From the NCBI RefSeq assembly GCF_003351405.1, contig NZ_CP031240.1, positions 1,116,001 to 1,180,000 of the forward strand: 64,000 bases of DNA. The letters are read 5' to 3'. The notes under the pieces were generated by a model, which was not told the DNA's origin, did no database searches, and worked only from the letters and a program-made list of their open reading frames with translations. Shown here one piece after another: positions 29,524 to 39,048 of this stretch. Every line of letters begins with the position of its first letter. The stretch's first letter is position 1. This stretch comes from Haemophilus haemolyticus (lineage in GTDB: Bacteria > Pseudomonadota > Gammaproteobacteria > Enterobacterales > Pasteurellaceae). The position numbers and the translations under genes were made by a program.

Positions 29524-31089
29524 ATGTTGGACGTTGTTGACCTTTCTCGCTTGCAGTTTGCTTTAACTGCGTTGTATCACTTCATTTTCGTGCCGCTGAC
29601 ATTAGGTTTGTCATTCGTCCTTGTGATTATGGAAACCATTTATGTGGCGACAGGCAAAGAAGTTTATAAAGATATGACAAGATTCTGGGGTAAGTTATTT
29701 GGTATTAACTTCGCCCTTGGGGTGACCACCGGTATCATTATGGAATTCCAATTCGGTACTAACTGGTCTTATTATTCTCATTATGTAGGTGATATTTTTG
29801 GTGCGCCATTAGCAATTGAAGCGTTACTAGCCTTTTTCTTAGAATCAACTTTTGTGGGGTTATTCTTCTTTGGTTGGGATCGTTTAACTAAAGGTAAACA
29901 CTTACTTGCTACATATTGCGTAGCTTTCGGTTCGAACTTATCTGCAATGTGGATTTTAGTTGCTAATGGTTGGATGCAGTCTCCAGCTGGCTCAGAATTT
30001 AATTTTGAGACAGTACGTATGGAAATGACGAGCTTCTTAGACCTTTGGCTAAATCCAGTTGCCCAAAGTAAATTCTTGCACACGTTAACAGCAGGTTATT
30101 CGACTGGTGCAATGTTTGTATTAGGTATTAGTGCATTCTATTTATTAAAAGGTCGTGATATTGGTTTTGCCAAACGTTCATTCTCTGTTGCTGCAACCTT
30201 TGGTTTTATCGCTGCATCGGCTGTGTTAATTATGGGGGATGAATCAGGTTACGATATTGGTAAAGCACAACCTGTGAAATTGGCTGCAATGGAAGCTGAG
30301 TTTGAAACTCATCCTGCACCAGCTCCATTTCATCCAGTTGCAATTCCAAATACTGCAGAAATGAAAAATGATTTTGCGGTTGAGATCCCATATTTGGGTG
30401 GTTTAATTGCAACGCGTTCTTTAGATACTGAAATTGTTGGTTTGAAAGATATTCAAGCGAAAAATGAAGGTCGTGTTCGTAACGGTATGGTAGCTTACGA
30501 TTTATTCACGCAATTAAAAGCAGAGAAAAAATCAGCAGGCCACGTAAATCCAGAAACTAAAGCAAAATTTGATGAAGTAAAAGGTGATTTAGGTTTTGGT
30601 TTATTATTAAAACGTTACACAGATAAAGTTGTAGATGCAACAGATGAACAAATTAAACAAGCTGCTCGCGATACTATTCCAAACGTAGGTCCTAACTTCT
30701 GGGCATTCCGTGGGATGTTAGCAGCCGGTGGTTTAATTATTTTACTGACCTTCGGCGCATTTGTTCAAAATTTACGTAACAAAGTCACTTCTTCTCGCTT
30801 ATTGCTTAAAGCATTGCTTTGGAGTATCCCATTGCCAATCTTAGCAATTGAATTTGGTTGGTTCTTAGCTGAGTCTGGTCGTCAACCATGGGCGATTTAT
30901 GAAGTTTTACCTGTTGGAGTGTCGGCGTCTCAGTTAAGTACTGGCGATTTATGGTTCTCTATTGGTTTAATTTGTGCGCTTTATCTTGCGTTCATTATTG
31001 TTGAGATGTATTTGATGTTTAAATATGCGCGTTTGGGTCCAAGTGCGTTAAAAACCGGCAAATACTACTTTGAACAATCATCTAAATAA
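29524..31089 (+). CDS. cydA: Cytochrome bd oxidase subunit I
   Basis: Encodes 521 aa from ATG 29524 ([20 protein letters not shown]), with GAGGAG 7 bases upstream; a TTG two codons earlier is discounted. His19 (heme d/b595 ligand) sits in [14 protein letters not shown]; the quinol-binding Q-loop region follows helix 6 (about 250-390), and [12 protein letters not shown] is the conserved C-terminal motif. It forms the membrane quinol oxidase with CydB and CydX for respiration at low oxygen. An FNR box lies upstream. Confidence 0.97.
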   Translation: MLDVVDLSRLQFALTALYHFIFVPLTLGLSFVLVIMETIYVATGKEVYKDMTRFWGKLFGINFALGVTTGIIMEFQFGTNWSYYSHYVGDIFGAPLAIEALLAFFLESTFVGLFFFGWDRLTKGKHLLATYCVAFGSNLSAMWILVANGWMQSPAGSEFNFETVRMEMTSFLDLWLNPVAQSKFLHTLTAGYSTGAMFVLGISAFYLLKGRDIGFAKRSFSVAATFGFIAASAVLIMGDESGYDIGKAQPVKLAAMEAEFETHPAPAPFHPVAIPNTAEMKNDFAVEIPYLGGLIATRSLDTEIVGLKDIQAKNEGRVRNGMVAYDLFTQLKAEKKSAGHVNPETKAKFDEVKGDLGFGLLLKRYTDKVVDATDEQIKQAARDTIPNVGPNFWAFRGMLAAGGLIILLTFGAFVQNLRNKVTSSRLLLKALLWSIPLPILAIEFGWFLAESGRQPWAIYEVLPVGVSASQLSTGDLWFSIGLICALYLAFIIVEMYLMFKYARLGPSALKTGKYYFEQSSK

Positions 31090-31103
31090 GCAGGAGATGA
31101 ATT

Positions 31104-32240
31104 ATGATTGATTATGAATTTCTACGTTTTATTTGGTGGGTGTTAGTTATTGTATTGTTGATCGGTTTTTCTGTTACCGACGGATTCGATATGGGCGTGA
31201 CCGCACTTTTACCTGTAACAGGCAAAAAAGAAGTGGAACGCCGTATTATGATCAACTCTATTGCCCCCCATTGGGATGGCAACCAAGTTTGGTTATTAAC
31301 TGCAGGCGGCGCAGTATTTGCGGCATGGCCAATTGTATATGCAGTTTCATTCTCAGGTTTCTACATCGCTTTAGTATTGGTTTTAGCTGCGTTATTCTTG
31401 CGCCCATTGGGTTTTGAATATCGTGCAAAGATTGATAACCCGACTTGGCGTTCTGTTTGGGATTGGGGACTATTCGCAGGTGGTTTTGTACCATCATTAG
31501 TATTTGGGGTGGCTTTTGGTAATTTATTACAAGGCGTTCCATTCCATTTCAACGAATTGACTCAAGTAACTTATACCGGTTCATTCTTTGAATTATTAAA
31601 TCCATTTGCATTATTGTGTGGTGTTATTAGCTTATCAATGCTTGTGACTCACGGTGCGAACTGGTTACAAATGAAAACAACCGAAGAATTGCGTGATCGC
31701 GCTCGTTCAGTAAGCCAAATCGGTGCTATTGTGACTTTAATTGCATTCGTATTAGCTGGAGCATGGTTATACTTTAAAGAGGGTTATGTAGTAACGAGTG
31801 TTGTGGATCACTACGCGCCATCTTCTCCAATGAATAAAGAAGTTGCTGTTGAAACTGGTGCGTGGTTTAGAAATTTCAATGAAATGCCAATTCTTTGGAT
31901 TTTCCCTGCATTAGCAGTAGTTGCTGCATTATTAAATGCGGCATTTTCTAAAGCCAATCGTTGTGGTTTCGCATTCTTTTTCTCTGCATTAACAATGGCT
32001 GGCGTGATTATTACTGCTGCAGTATCTATGTTCCCATTTGTGATGCCTTCCAGCTCACATCCTGAGCAAAGTTTGTTAATGTGGGATGCGACATCAAGTG
32101 AATTAACATTAACGTTAATGTTGATTTTTGCACTTATCTTTGTGGCTATTTCTTTGGTTTATACTATTTGGTCTTATTCGAAGATGTTTGGTCGCTTAGA
32201 TGCGAATTTCATTGATGAAAATAAACACTCATTATACTAA
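31104..32240 (+). CDS. cydB: Cytochrome bd oxidase subunit II
   Basis: Encodes 378 aa with about 8-9 membrane helices and the typical start MIDYEFLRFIWWVLVIVLLIGFSVTDGFDMG. It pairs with CydA. AGGAGATG lies before the ATG, 14 bp after cydA. Full length compared with E. coli CydB (379 aa). Confidence 0.97.
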   Translation: MIDYEFLRFIWWVLVIVLLIGFSVTDGFDMGVTALLPVTGKKEVERRIMINSIAPHWDGNQVWLLTAGGAVFAAWPIVYAVSFSGFYIALVLVLAALFLRPLGFEYRAKIDNPTWRSVWDWGLFAGGFVPSLVFGVAFGNLLQGVPFHFNELTQVTYTGSFFELLNPFALLCGVISLSMLVTHGANWLQMKTTEELRDRARSVSQIGAIVTLIAFVLAGAWLYFKEGYVVTSVVDHYAPSSPMNKEVAVETGAWFRNFNEMPILWIFPALAVVAALLNAAFSKANRCGFAFFFSALTMAGVIITAAVSMFPFVMPSSSHPEQSLLMWDATSSELTLTLMLIFALIFVAISLVYTIWSYSKMFGRLDANFIDENKHSLY

Positions 32241-32250
32241 GGAGATTAAT

Positions 32251-32349
32251 ATGTTATATGTAATTTGGGTAGTGGGTGTGCTATTAGCTATATTTACCAG
32301 TGCGAAATTAACCATTGGAAAAGAAAAAGCAGGAAAGTTTGACGAGTAA
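32251..32349 (+). CDS. cydX: Cytochrome bd small subunit CydX
   Basis: A 32-aa ORF, MLYVIWVVGVLLAIFTSAKL then a charged tail (TIGKEKAGKFDE), starting 10 bp after cydB with AAGGAGA at the right distance. One membrane helix followed by a charged C-terminus, in this position, matches CydX (37 aa in E. coli), which stabilises the oxidase. Small genes of this kind are often missed in automated annotation. Confidence 0.92.
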   Translation: MLYVIWVVGVLLAIFTSAKLTIGKEKAGKFDE

Positions 32350-32350
32350 T

Positions 32351-32644
32351 ATGATTCATTCACTCTATCAATTAATTAATAAGGGTTCGTTTCGAACCCT
32401 TTCATTTATTTTAGCGCTAGGATTAACAGCCGTATTTTTCTTTAATGCTGATAATTTTTCAACGTTGTTACGAAATGATTCCCCTTGGTGGATTTTGATG
32501 ATCTTTTGGGGATTGATTACGGTTTGGATTCATGGAATAGGATTTGAAATTAAAAACGTAATTTGGAAACTAATTTTCTTACCTTATATCGCTTATATCA
32601 TTATATTGATTAGTGCTGTAGAGCATTTTTATTTACGAGGATGA
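32351..32644 (+). CDS. ybgE: Cyd operon protein YbgE
   Basis: Encodes 97 aa from ATG 32351, one base after the cydX stop. It has three hydrophobic segments (about 16-32, 43-62, 69-90) and matches YbgE, a small membrane protein of unknown function in cyd operons. Upstream in-frame starts would overlap cydX heavily and are not used. Confidence 0.88.
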   Translation: MIHSLYQLINKGSFRTLSFILALGLTAVFFFNADNFSTLLRNDSPWWILMIFWGLITVWIHGIGFEIKNVIWKLIFLPYIAYIIILISAVEHFYLRG

Positions 32645-32722
32645 TTTTTTTCTTCGGCATATTGCTTATCTAAAAAACAGGTTCTAAAATATCCGACCTA
32701 TTGCGATTGGCAAAGCTTAATA

Positions 32723-33133
32723 ATGTCAGAAAAAACCTTCTCTCTTCCCGTTCGAGTATATTATGAAGATACTGATGCTGGTGGCGTTGTGTATCATGCT
32801 CGTTATTTGCATTTTTTTGAGCGGGCTAGAACAGAATATTTGAGAGCGTTAAATTTTACGCAGCAAACTTTATTACAAGAACAACAACTCGCGTTTGTTG
32901 TCAAATCGCTCGCTATTGATTATTGCGTTGCGGCAAAATTGGATGATTTACTCACGGTAGAAACAGATGTCATAGAGATAAAAGGTGCAACAATCCTTTT
33001 TGAGCAACGACTTATGCGTGATACGGTGATGTTATCAAAGGCTACAGTCAAGGTAGCCAGTGTTCATCTTGGCAATATGAAACCTGTGGCGCTTCCTAAA
33101 GAAGTAAAAGCTGCGTTTTACAACCTAAAATAA
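32723..33133 (+). CDS. ybgC: Tol-Pal-associated acyl-CoA thioesterase YbgC
   Basis: Encodes 136 aa with the 4-hydroxybenzoyl-CoA thioesterase signature [23 protein letters not shown]; Asp18 is the catalytic residue. The H. influenzae enzyme is known to hydrolyse short-chain acyl-CoAs. It is the first gene of the ybgC-tolQRAB-pal cluster. A 78-bp gap separates it from the cyd operon. Confidence 0.95.
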   Translation: MSEKTFSLPVRVYYEDTDAGGVVYHARYLHFFERARTEYLRALNFTQQTLLQEQQLAFVVKSLAIDYCVAAKLDDLLTVETDVIEIKGATILFEQRLMRDTVMLSKATVKVASVHLGNMKPVALPKEVKAAFYNLK

Positions 33134-33150
33134 ACTTTTCGGAGTATGCA

Positions 33151-33837
33151 ATGACTGCAGAATTGAATTTTTTAGATCTTTTTCTAAAAGCAAGTATTGT
33201 TGTTCAACTTGTAATTGTGATTTTGATTTCATTCTCAATTATTTCTTGGGCAATTATTATTCAACGTAGCCGAGTTTTAACGGCTGCTTTAAAAGAAGCG
33301 AATACTTTTGAAGACCGTTTCTGGTCTGGTGAAGATTTGAATAAGCTATATGAAGGATTATCAAATCGTCGTGATATTTTAACGGGTAGTGAGCAAATTT
33401 TCTTTGTTGGTTTCAAAGAGTTTTCTCGCTTGAAACAAGTGAATCCTGATGCGCCTGAAGCGATTATTAAAGGAACTACGCGAGCAATGAATCTTACAAT
33501 GAATCGTGAAGTTGAAAGCCTTGAAAGCCGCGTACCATTTTTGGCTACAGTAGCTTCTGTTAGCCCTTATATTGGTTTATTTGGAACCGTTTGGGGTATT
33601 ATGCACGCTTTTATGGCATTAAGTGGTGCTAAACAAGCAACTTTACAAATGGTTGCTCCTGGTATTGCGGAGGCGTTGATTGCTACTGCAATCGGTTTGT
33701 TTGCTGCGATTCCAGCTGTAATGGCTTATAACCGTTTAAGTTTACGTGTGAATGCTATTGAACAGAATTATGGTAACTTTATTGATGAATTTACGACGAT
33801 TTTACATCGCCAAGCTTTCGGCAAAGCACCACACTAA
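33151..33837 (+). CDS. tolQ: Tol-Pal motor subunit TolQ
   Basis: Encodes 228 aa with three membrane helices (about 14-36, 136-158, 168-190) and the ExbB/TolQ stretch [16 protein letters not shown]. TolQ and TolR use the proton gradient to energise TolA for outer-membrane constriction at division. It follows ybgC by 17 bp with a GGAG ribosome binding site. Confidence 0.96.
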   Translation: MTAELNFLDLFLKASIVVQLVIVILISFSIISWAIIIQRSRVLTAALKEANTFEDRFWSGEDLNKLYEGLSNRRDILTGSEQIFFVGFKEFSRLKQVNPDAPEAIIKGTTRAMNLTMNREVESLESRVPFLATVASVSPYIGLFGTVWGIMHAFMALSGAKQATLQMVAPGIAEALIATAIGLFAAIPAVMAYNRLSLRVNAIEQNYGNFIDEFTTILHRQAFGKAPH

Positions 33838-33851
33838 AATATAGAAAAAAT

Positions 33852-33883
33852 ACACCGCACTCTTTCGTTAAGTGCGGTGAAAA
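33852..33883 (+). terminator. Uptake-signal dyad between tolQ and tolR
   Basis: CACCGCACT and AGTGCGGTG face each other across a short loop, followed by AAAAATAAG. It is a strong hairpin with no long T tail on the + strand, so it may stall or process transcripts rather than terminate fully. Confidence 0.7.
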
Positions 33884-33901
33884 ATAAGAGAGATTTGAAT
33901 T

Positions 33902-34321
33902 ATGGCTCGTCGTCAGCGTAAAGATATTAAATCTGAAATTAATATTGTCCCGTTTTTGGATGTATTGTTGGTGCTTGTGTTGATCTTTATGGCAACAGCA
34001 CCAATTATTAGCCAAAGCGTACAAGTGGAATTGCCGGATTCAGTGCAAAGTCAAAATGTATCTAATGAAGATAAAGTGCCGGTAATTCTTGAAGTTTCAG
34101 GGATTGGACAATATGCGATTTCTATTGGCGGAGAACGTCAAGAAGGGTTAACGGAAGAAATGGTGACACAGTTATCTCGACAAGAATTTGATAAGGATAA
34201 TAACACACTATTTTTAGTGGGTGGAGCTAAGGAAGTTCCCTATGAAGAAGTGATTAAAGCACTTAATCTGCTCCACCTTGCTGGAATTAAATCTGTTGGT
34301 TTAATGACAAACCCAATTTAA
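33902..34321 (+). CDS. tolR: Tol-Pal motor subunit TolR
   Basis: Encodes 139 aa with one N-terminal membrane helix containing the proton-pathway Asp in NIVPFLDVLLVLVLIFM, and a periplasmic ExbD/TolR domain. It partners with TolQ. The start follows GAGAGATTTGAATT; the ribosome binding site is weak but the family start fits. Confidence 0.95.
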   Translation: MARRQRKDIKSEINIVPFLDVLLVLVLIFMATAPIISQSVQVELPDSVQSQNVSNEDKVPVILEVSGIGQYAISIGGERQEGLTEEMVTQLSRQEFDKDNNTLFLVGGAKEVPYEEVIKALNLLHLAGIKSVGLMTNPI

Positions 34322-34335
34322 CTAAGTAGGTAACC

Positions 34336-35496
34336 GTGCGAAATAATCGACAAAAAAAAGGCGCAAATGCATTTGTTATTTCTATAGTGATGCACCTTGT
34401 TTTGTTTGGATTGTTGATTGTCAGCTCTTTCTACCATACAGTTGAAATTATGGGTGGTGGTGAAGGTGATGGTGATGCTATGGGGGCAGTAATGGTCGAT
34501 ACTGGCTCTGCAGCGCAAGAATGGGGTAGAATTCAACAACAGAAAAAAGGGCAATCAGATAAACAGAAACGTCTAGAACCCGTTGTTGAAGAAAAACCGC
34601 AACAACCTAATCAAGAAGAGATTAAGCGTCAACAGGAAGTTCAACGACAAGAAGAGTTAAAACGTCAGCAAGAACAGCAACGTCAGCAAGAAATAAAAAA
34701 ACAACAAGAGCAAGCTCGCCAAGAAGCGTTGGAAAAACAGAAACAAGCTGAAGAGGCAAAAGCTAAACAAGCGGCTGAAGCTGCAAAATTAAAAGCAGAT
34801 GCAGAAGCTAAACGTTTAGCTGCAGCAGCAAAACAAGCTGAAGAAGAGGCGAAAGCTAAAGCAGCAGAACTTGCAGCACAAAAAGCAAAACAAGAGGCAG
34901 AAGCCAAGGAAAAAGCTGAAGCCGCTGCTAAAGCAAAAGCTGAGGCTAAAGCGAAAGCTGAAGCAGATGCAAAAGCTAAGGCTGCTGCTGATGCTAAGGC
35001 AAAAGTTGATGCAGAAGCTAAAGCTGCTGCAGAGGCGAAAAAAGCTAAGGCTGCGGCAGATGCTAAAGCTAAAGCGGATGCAGTAAAACAAAAAGCGGAC
35101 CAAGCCAGTTTAGATGATTTTTTAAATGGCGGAGATATTGGTGGCGGTAGTGCATCTAAAGGCGGAAATGCGAATAAAGGTGGAACTCAAGGTAGCGGTG
35201 CTGCGCTTGGTTCTGGCGATGGTGGCAAAGTAGGAGATCAATACGCTGGAGTGATTAAGAAAGAGATTCAACGTCGTTTCTTAAAAGATCCAAGTTTTGC
35301 AGGAAAAGTTTGTCGTATTAAAATTCAATTGAGTCGAGATGGAACAATCTTGGGATATCAAAAAATTTCAGGTCCTGATGATATTTGTACAGCAGCATTA
35401 AGTGCGGTGGCTAGAACGAAAAAAGTTCCTGCAGCTCCATCGGATGCTATTTATGAGAAATATAAATCGCCAATTATTGACTTTGATATTCGATAA
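34336..35496 (+). CDS. tolA: Envelope-spanning protein TolA (GTG start)
   Basis: Encodes 386 aa starting at a GTG codon with TAGGTAA upstream. An inner-membrane helix (about 14-34), a very long Ala/Lys/Glu/Gln coiled coil (about 70-255) built from AKA/AEA-type repeats, a Gly-rich hinge (about 265-300), and the C-terminal domain III (about 300-386) with Cys in FAGKVCRIKIQLS. It links TolQR to Pal and TolB. The repeat region is prone to length change between strains. Confidence 0.95.
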   Translation: MRNNRQKKGANAFVISIVMHLVLFGLLIVSSFYHTVEIMGGGEGDGDAMGAVMVDTGSAAQEWGRIQQQKKGQSDKQKRLEPVVEEKPQQPNQEEIKRQQEVQRQEELKRQQEQQRQQEIKKQQEQARQEALEKQKQAEEAKAKQAAEAAKLKADAEAKRLAAAAKQAEEEAKAKAAELAAQKAKQEAEAKEKAEAAAKAKAEAKAKAEADAKAKAAADAKAKVDAEAKAAAEAKKAKAAADAKAKADAVKQKADQASLDDFLNGGDIGGGSASKGGNANKGGTQGSGAALGSGDGGKVGDQYAGVIKKEIQRRFLKDPSFAGKVCRIKIQLSRDGTILGYQKISGPDDICTAALSAVARTKKVPAAPSDAIYEKYKSPIIDFDIR

Positions 35497-35537
35497 TTCT
35501 TTAGAAAAATTTATTGTTAAATTTTAAAGGTAACAAA

Positions 35538-36821
35538 ATGAAATTATTAAAACGTTTAGTGAGCGTATTAGCGATTGTACTTGCTGTTGCAAACAATGCA
35601 TTCGCTGATGATGAAGTTCGCATTGTAATTGATGAAGGGGTTGATGGTGCACGTCCTATAGCTGTTGTGCCATTTGCTGGGTCTGCACCAGAAGATATCA
35701 GCAAAATTGTTGCTGATGATTTACGTAACAGTGGTAAGTTTAATCCTATTGCAGTGTCTCAGATGCCTCAACGTCCAACTTCAGCTGCTGAAGTAAATCC
35801 TGAAGCTTGGTCTAATATTGGAATTGACGCAATTGTGGTCGGACAAGTTGTTCCGTCTGGTAATGGTTATAGTATTACTTATCAATTAATTGACACCGTT
35901 GGTGCATCAGGTACGCCTGGAGCGGTATTAATGCAAAATAGCTATACAGTGACAAATAAATGGTTACGCTATGGTGCTCATACTGTTAGTGATGAAGTTT
36001 TTGAAAAATTAACTGCGATTCGTGGTGCTTTTAGAACTCGTATCGCTTATGTTGTGCAAAAAAATGGCGGTTCACAACCCTATGAAGTTCGTGTTGCAGA
36101 CTACGATGGCTATAATCAATTTATCGTAAATCGTAGCTCTCAACCAATTATGTCACCAGCTTGGTCTCCAGATGGTCAACGTTTAGCTTATGTGTCTTTT
36201 GAAAATAAAAAATCACAACTTGTTGTACAAGATTTAAATTCTGGTGCTCGTAAAGTGGTGGCTTCTTTCCCTGGACATAATGGTGCTCCTGCATTCTCTC
36301 CAGATGGTTCACGTTTAGCCTTCGCCTCTTCACAGGATGGCTCATTAAATATTTACGTGATGAGCTCTCACGGCGGCACTCCGACTCAATTAACTCGTGG
36401 TGCAGGTAATAATACAGAACCATCTTGGTCTCCAGACGGTAGCTCAATTTTATTTACATCCGATAGAAGTGGTTCACCACAAGTTTATCGTATGAGTGCA
36501 AACGGTGGTGGTGCTACACCGGTTGGTGGTCGCGGTAGTGCACAAATTAGCGCTGATGGCAAAACCCTTGTGATGATTAATGGAAACAATAATGTTGTTA
36601 AACAAGATCTCGCATCTGGTGCATCAGAAGTACTTAGTACGTCTTTCTTAGGCGAAAGTCCAAGTCTTTCACCAAATGGAATTATGATTATTTATAGCTC
36701 TACACAAGGCTTAGGAAAGGTGCTACAATTAGTTTCTGCAGATGGTCGCTTCAAAGCGAGCCTTCCAGGAAGTAATGGCCAAGTGAAATTTCCTGCTTGG
36801 TCGCCATACTTAACTAAATAA
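35538..36821 (+). CDS. tolB: Periplasmic Tol-Pal protein TolB
   Basis: Encodes 427 aa from ATG 35538 (signal peptide [10 protein letters not shown]..., cleavage after Ala-Phe-Ala at 23). The N-terminal alpha/beta domain is followed by a six-bladed beta-propeller with repeated WSPDG motifs ([37 protein letters not shown]). AAAGGTAAC precedes the ATG. TolB binds Pal and outer-membrane partners. An upstream ATG at 35514 is discounted because it would disrupt the signal peptide. Confidence 0.96.
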   Translation: MKLLKRLVSVLAIVLAVANNAFADDEVRIVIDEGVDGARPIAVVPFAGSAPEDISKIVADDLRNSGKFNPIAVSQMPQRPTSAAEVNPEAWSNIGIDAIVVGQVVPSGNGYSITYQLIDTVGASGTPGAVLMQNSYTVTNKWLRYGAHTVSDEVFEKLTAIRGAFRTRIAYVVQKNGGSQPYEVRVADYDGYNQFIVNRSSQPIMSPAWSPDGQRLAYVSFENKKSQLVVQDLNSGARKVVASFPGHNGAPAFSPDGSRLAFASSQDGSLNIYVMSSHGGTPTQLTRGAGNNTEPSWSPDGSSILFTSDRSGSPQVYRMSANGGGATPVGGRGSAQISADGKTLVMINGNNNVVKQDLASGASEVLSTSFLGESPSLSPNGIMIIYSSTQGLGKVLQLVSADGRFKASLPGSNGQVKFPAWSPYLTK

Positions 36822-36846
36822 AGAAAACTCATTGAGGAGAAATCTA

Positions 36847-37308
36847 ATGAACAAATTTGTTAAATCATTATTAGTTGCAGGTTCTGTAGCAGCATTAGCT
36901 GCTTGTAGTTCATCTAACAACGATGCAGCAGGCAATGGTGCAGGCCAAACTTTTGGCGGTTACTCTGTTTCTGATCTTCAACAACGTTACAACACCGTAT
37001 ATTTCGGTTTTGACAAATACAATATCGAAGGTGAATACGTTCAAATCTTAGATGCACACGCAGCATATTTAAATGCAACTCCAGCTGCTAAAGTATTAGT
37101 AGAAGGTAACACTGACGAACGCGGTACACCAGAATACAACATTGCGTTAGGTCAACGTCGTGCAGATGCAGTTAAAGGTTATTTAGCTGGTAAAGGTGTT
37201 GATGCTGGTAAATTAGGCACAGTATCTTACGGTGAAGAAAAACCTGCAGTATTAGGTCACGATGAAGCTGCATATTCTAAAAACCGTCGTGCAGTGTTAG
37301 CATACTAA
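36847..37308 (+). CDS. pal: Peptidoglycan-associated lipoprotein Pal (antigen P6)
   Basis: Encodes 153 aa from ATG 36847, with GAGGAG upstream (an upstream TTG is not the start). The lipobox LAAC puts the lipidated Cys at residue 20. The OmpA-like peptidoglycan-binding domain includes [19 protein letters not shown]. This is the conserved outer-membrane lipoprotein P6 of Haemophilus, known as a vaccine antigen. Confidence 0.97.
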   Translation: MNKFVKSLLVAGSVAALAACSSSNNDAAGNGAGQTFGGYSVSDLQQRYNTVYFGFDKYNIEGEYVQILDAHAAYLNATPAAKVLVEGNTDERGTPEYNIALGQRRADAVKGYLAGKGVDAGKLGTVSYGEEKPAVLGHDEAAYSKNRRAVLAY

Positions 37309-37331
37309 TTCTTAGTATTTCTAATACTTGA

Positions 37332-37368
37332 AAAACAGGATTCATTTTATTGGATCCTGTTTTGTTTT
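37332..37368 (+). terminator. Terminator of the tol-pal operon
   Basis: AAAACAGGAT (37332-37341) and ATCCTGTTTT (37354-37363), 10-bp perfect stem, then GTTTTC. Confidence 0.88.
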
Positions 37369-37460
37369 CATCGTTTGTAATTTAACCAATTAGTTTGAAA
37401 GAATGAATTTATTCTTTTGATTCTAAAATAAATGCGCTATCATTAATTCATCAACACAGT

Positions 37461-37536
37461 GGGTCGTTAGCTCAGTCGGTAGAGCAGCGGACTTTTAATC
37501 CGTTGGTCGAAGGTTCGAATCCTTCACGACCCACCA
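37461..37536 (+). tRNA. tRNA-Lys(UUU)
   Basis: A 76-nt tRNA: acceptor GGGTCGT/ACGACCC, anticodon TTT in loop CTTTTAA, T arm AGGTTCGAATCCT, encoded CCA. A -10-like TATCAT (37438-37443) is 18 bases upstream; the -35 is not clear. Confidence 0.97.
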
Positions 37537-37559
37537 CTCTCTGATTTAGTTGTCCAGTT

Positions 37560-37635
37560 GGGTTGTTAGCTCAGTTGGTAGAGCAGCGGACTCTTAATCC
37601 GTCGGTCGAGAGTTCGAGCCTCTCACAACCCACCA
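37560..37635 (+). tRNA. tRNA-Lys(CUU)
   Basis: A 76-nt tRNA, a close variant of the preceding one: acceptor GGGTTGT/ACAACCC, anticodon CTT in loop CTCTTAA, T arm GAGTTCGAGCCTC, encoded CCA. It reads AAG codons. The two genes are 23 bp apart and likely one transcript. Confidence 0.95.
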
Positions 37636-37745
37636 TTCTTATTATTTATCTCTAATATTTTAAATTTCTTTAATTTGCTTAAATTCTTGACTATTTTTAG
37701 CGGTTATTGTGGTAGAATATCCCTAAATTTTAGTCGGACATCATT

Positions 37746-38465
37746 ATGTTGGAAAATATTTGTATTGTTTTAATTGAGACTTCACATAGCGGTAATATTG
37801 GTTCTGCTGCTAGAGCAATGAAAACAATGGGATTGACCCAGCTTTGTCTTGCTTCACCAAAATCTGTTGATGAACAATCTTATGCTCTTTCAGCTGGTGC
37901 AGAAGATATAGTAAAAAATGCTAGGGTTGTCGATAGTTTTGATGAAGCCGTCGATGATTGCTCTTTGGTGATTGGAACAAGTGCTCGTTTACGTCATTTA
38001 CAAAGTACCTTGATCGAGCCTAGAGAATGTGCAGAGAAAGTTGTAGCGCATGAAGGTAAGATAGCTATTGTGTTTGGTCGTGAACGTATTGGATTAACGA
38101 ATGAAGAATTGTTGAAATGTCATTACCATTTGAATATTCCGGCTAATCCTAATTATTCTTCTTTAAATTTAGCAATGGCGGTACAGTTGATTAGCTATGA
38201 ATTGCGCATGGCATTTTTAGCTCAAGATAAGAAGGAAAATTCACTTTATTTAATAGAACAAAGCTATCCAACAGCAGAACAGCTTGCTTATTTTTTTGAG
38301 CACACAGAGCGTGTATATCAGTCACTAGGATTCATTCAAAATCAAGGTGTTATGCATAAATTAAAGCGTTTATATTATCGCGCTCAACTTGAAAAAAATG
38401 AGTTAAATATTTTAAATGGCATGCTAAGTGCGGTCGAAAAACGGATTGATCTTGATGTAGATTAA
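37746..38465 (+). CDS. trmJ: tRNA (cytidine/uridine-2'-O-)-methyltransferase TrmJ
   Basis: Encodes 239 aa of the SPOUT superfamily: N-terminal ETSHSGNIGSAARAMKTMG, then the SAM knot motifs FGRERIGLTNEEL and IPANPNYSSLNLAMAVQ. TrmJ 2'-O-methylates position 32 of tRNAs. It lies immediately upstream of iscR, as in E. coli. The end of the gene overlaps the IscR site. Confidence 0.93.
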   Translation: MLENICIVLIETSHSGNIGSAARAMKTMGLTQLCLASPKSVDEQSYALSAGAEDIVKNARVVDSFDEAVDDCSLVIGTSARLRHLQSTLIEPRECAEKVVAHEGKIAIVFGRERIGLTNEELLKCHYHLNIPANPNYSSLNLAMAVQLISYELRMAFLAQDKKENSLYLIEQSYPTAEQLAYFFEHTERVYQSLGFIQNQGVMHKLKRLYYRAQLEKNELNILNGMLSAVEKRIDLDVD

Positions 38466-38486
38466 TTGACTGATTTAGTAGGATAT
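38462..38486. promoter_or_regulatory. IscR type-1 binding site and iscR promoter
   Basis: The 25-bp segment agrees at 21 positions with the type-1 IscR consensus; the core GACTGATTTAGT (38468-38479) is fully matched. TTGACT (38466-38471) within it is the likely -35, with TAAATA (38488-38493) as -10. Negative feedback by [2Fe-2S]-IscR is predicted. It overlaps the last codons of trmJ. Confidence 0.78.
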
Positions 38487-38521
38487 GTAAATATTGCAAC
38501 ATCACTTTTTAGGAACACTTT

Positions 38522-38977
38522 ATGAAACTTACATCGAAAGGTCGTTATGCAGTCACTGCGGTTTTAGATATCGCTTTAAATGCAGAAAAAGGTCCTGTGA
38601 GCCTTGCAGATATTTCTGAACGTCAACATATTTCGTTATCTTATTTAGAACAACTTTTTGCTAAATTACGCCGTGATGGATTAGTAAAAAGTGTTCGAGG
38701 ACCTGGCGGAGGTTATCAGCTAGGTTTACCAAGTGACCAAATTTCAGTGGGAATGATTATTTCAGCGGTAAATGAAAATATTCATGTGACAAAATGTCTT
38801 GGTCGTGAAAATTGTCAAAATGGCGTAGAATGTTTAACTCATACATTGTGGGAAGATCTGAGTAATCGTATTGAAAGTTTTCTCAATGAAATTACTTTGG
38901 CTGAATTGGTGAGTAAACGTGAGTCAAAACGCCAAACTCACAGCGATTTTGAGAATTTATTAATTGTTAATCAATAA
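38522..38977 (+). CDS. iscR: Iron-sulfur cluster regulator IscR
   Basis: Encodes 151 aa: an Rrf2 winged helix (about 1-65) and cluster ligands Cys92, Cys98, Cys104 with His107. It senses Fe-S status through a [2Fe-2S] cluster and represses the isc operon. AGGAAC precedes the ATG. Confidence 0.97.
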   Translation: MKLTSKGRYAVTAVLDIALNAEKGPVSLADISERQHISLSYLEQLFAKLRRDGLVKSVRGPGGGYQLGLPSDQISVGMIISAVNENIHVTKCLGRENCQNGVECLTHTLWEDLSNRIESFLNEITLAELVSKRESKRQTHSDFENLLIVNQ

Positions 38978-39048
38978 AGGAAAGTAGTCCGTACAGTGCA
39001 AAATGCATTAAAAGTGCGGTCAAATTTAGAATGATTTAGGAGTGAAAA

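Noticed and set aside
34683..35103. Open frames opposite and overlapping tolA, rich in Ala, Ser, Phe and Cys
   Set aside because: They are reading-frame shadows of the Ala/Lys repeat of TolA; composition is explained entirely by the repeat.
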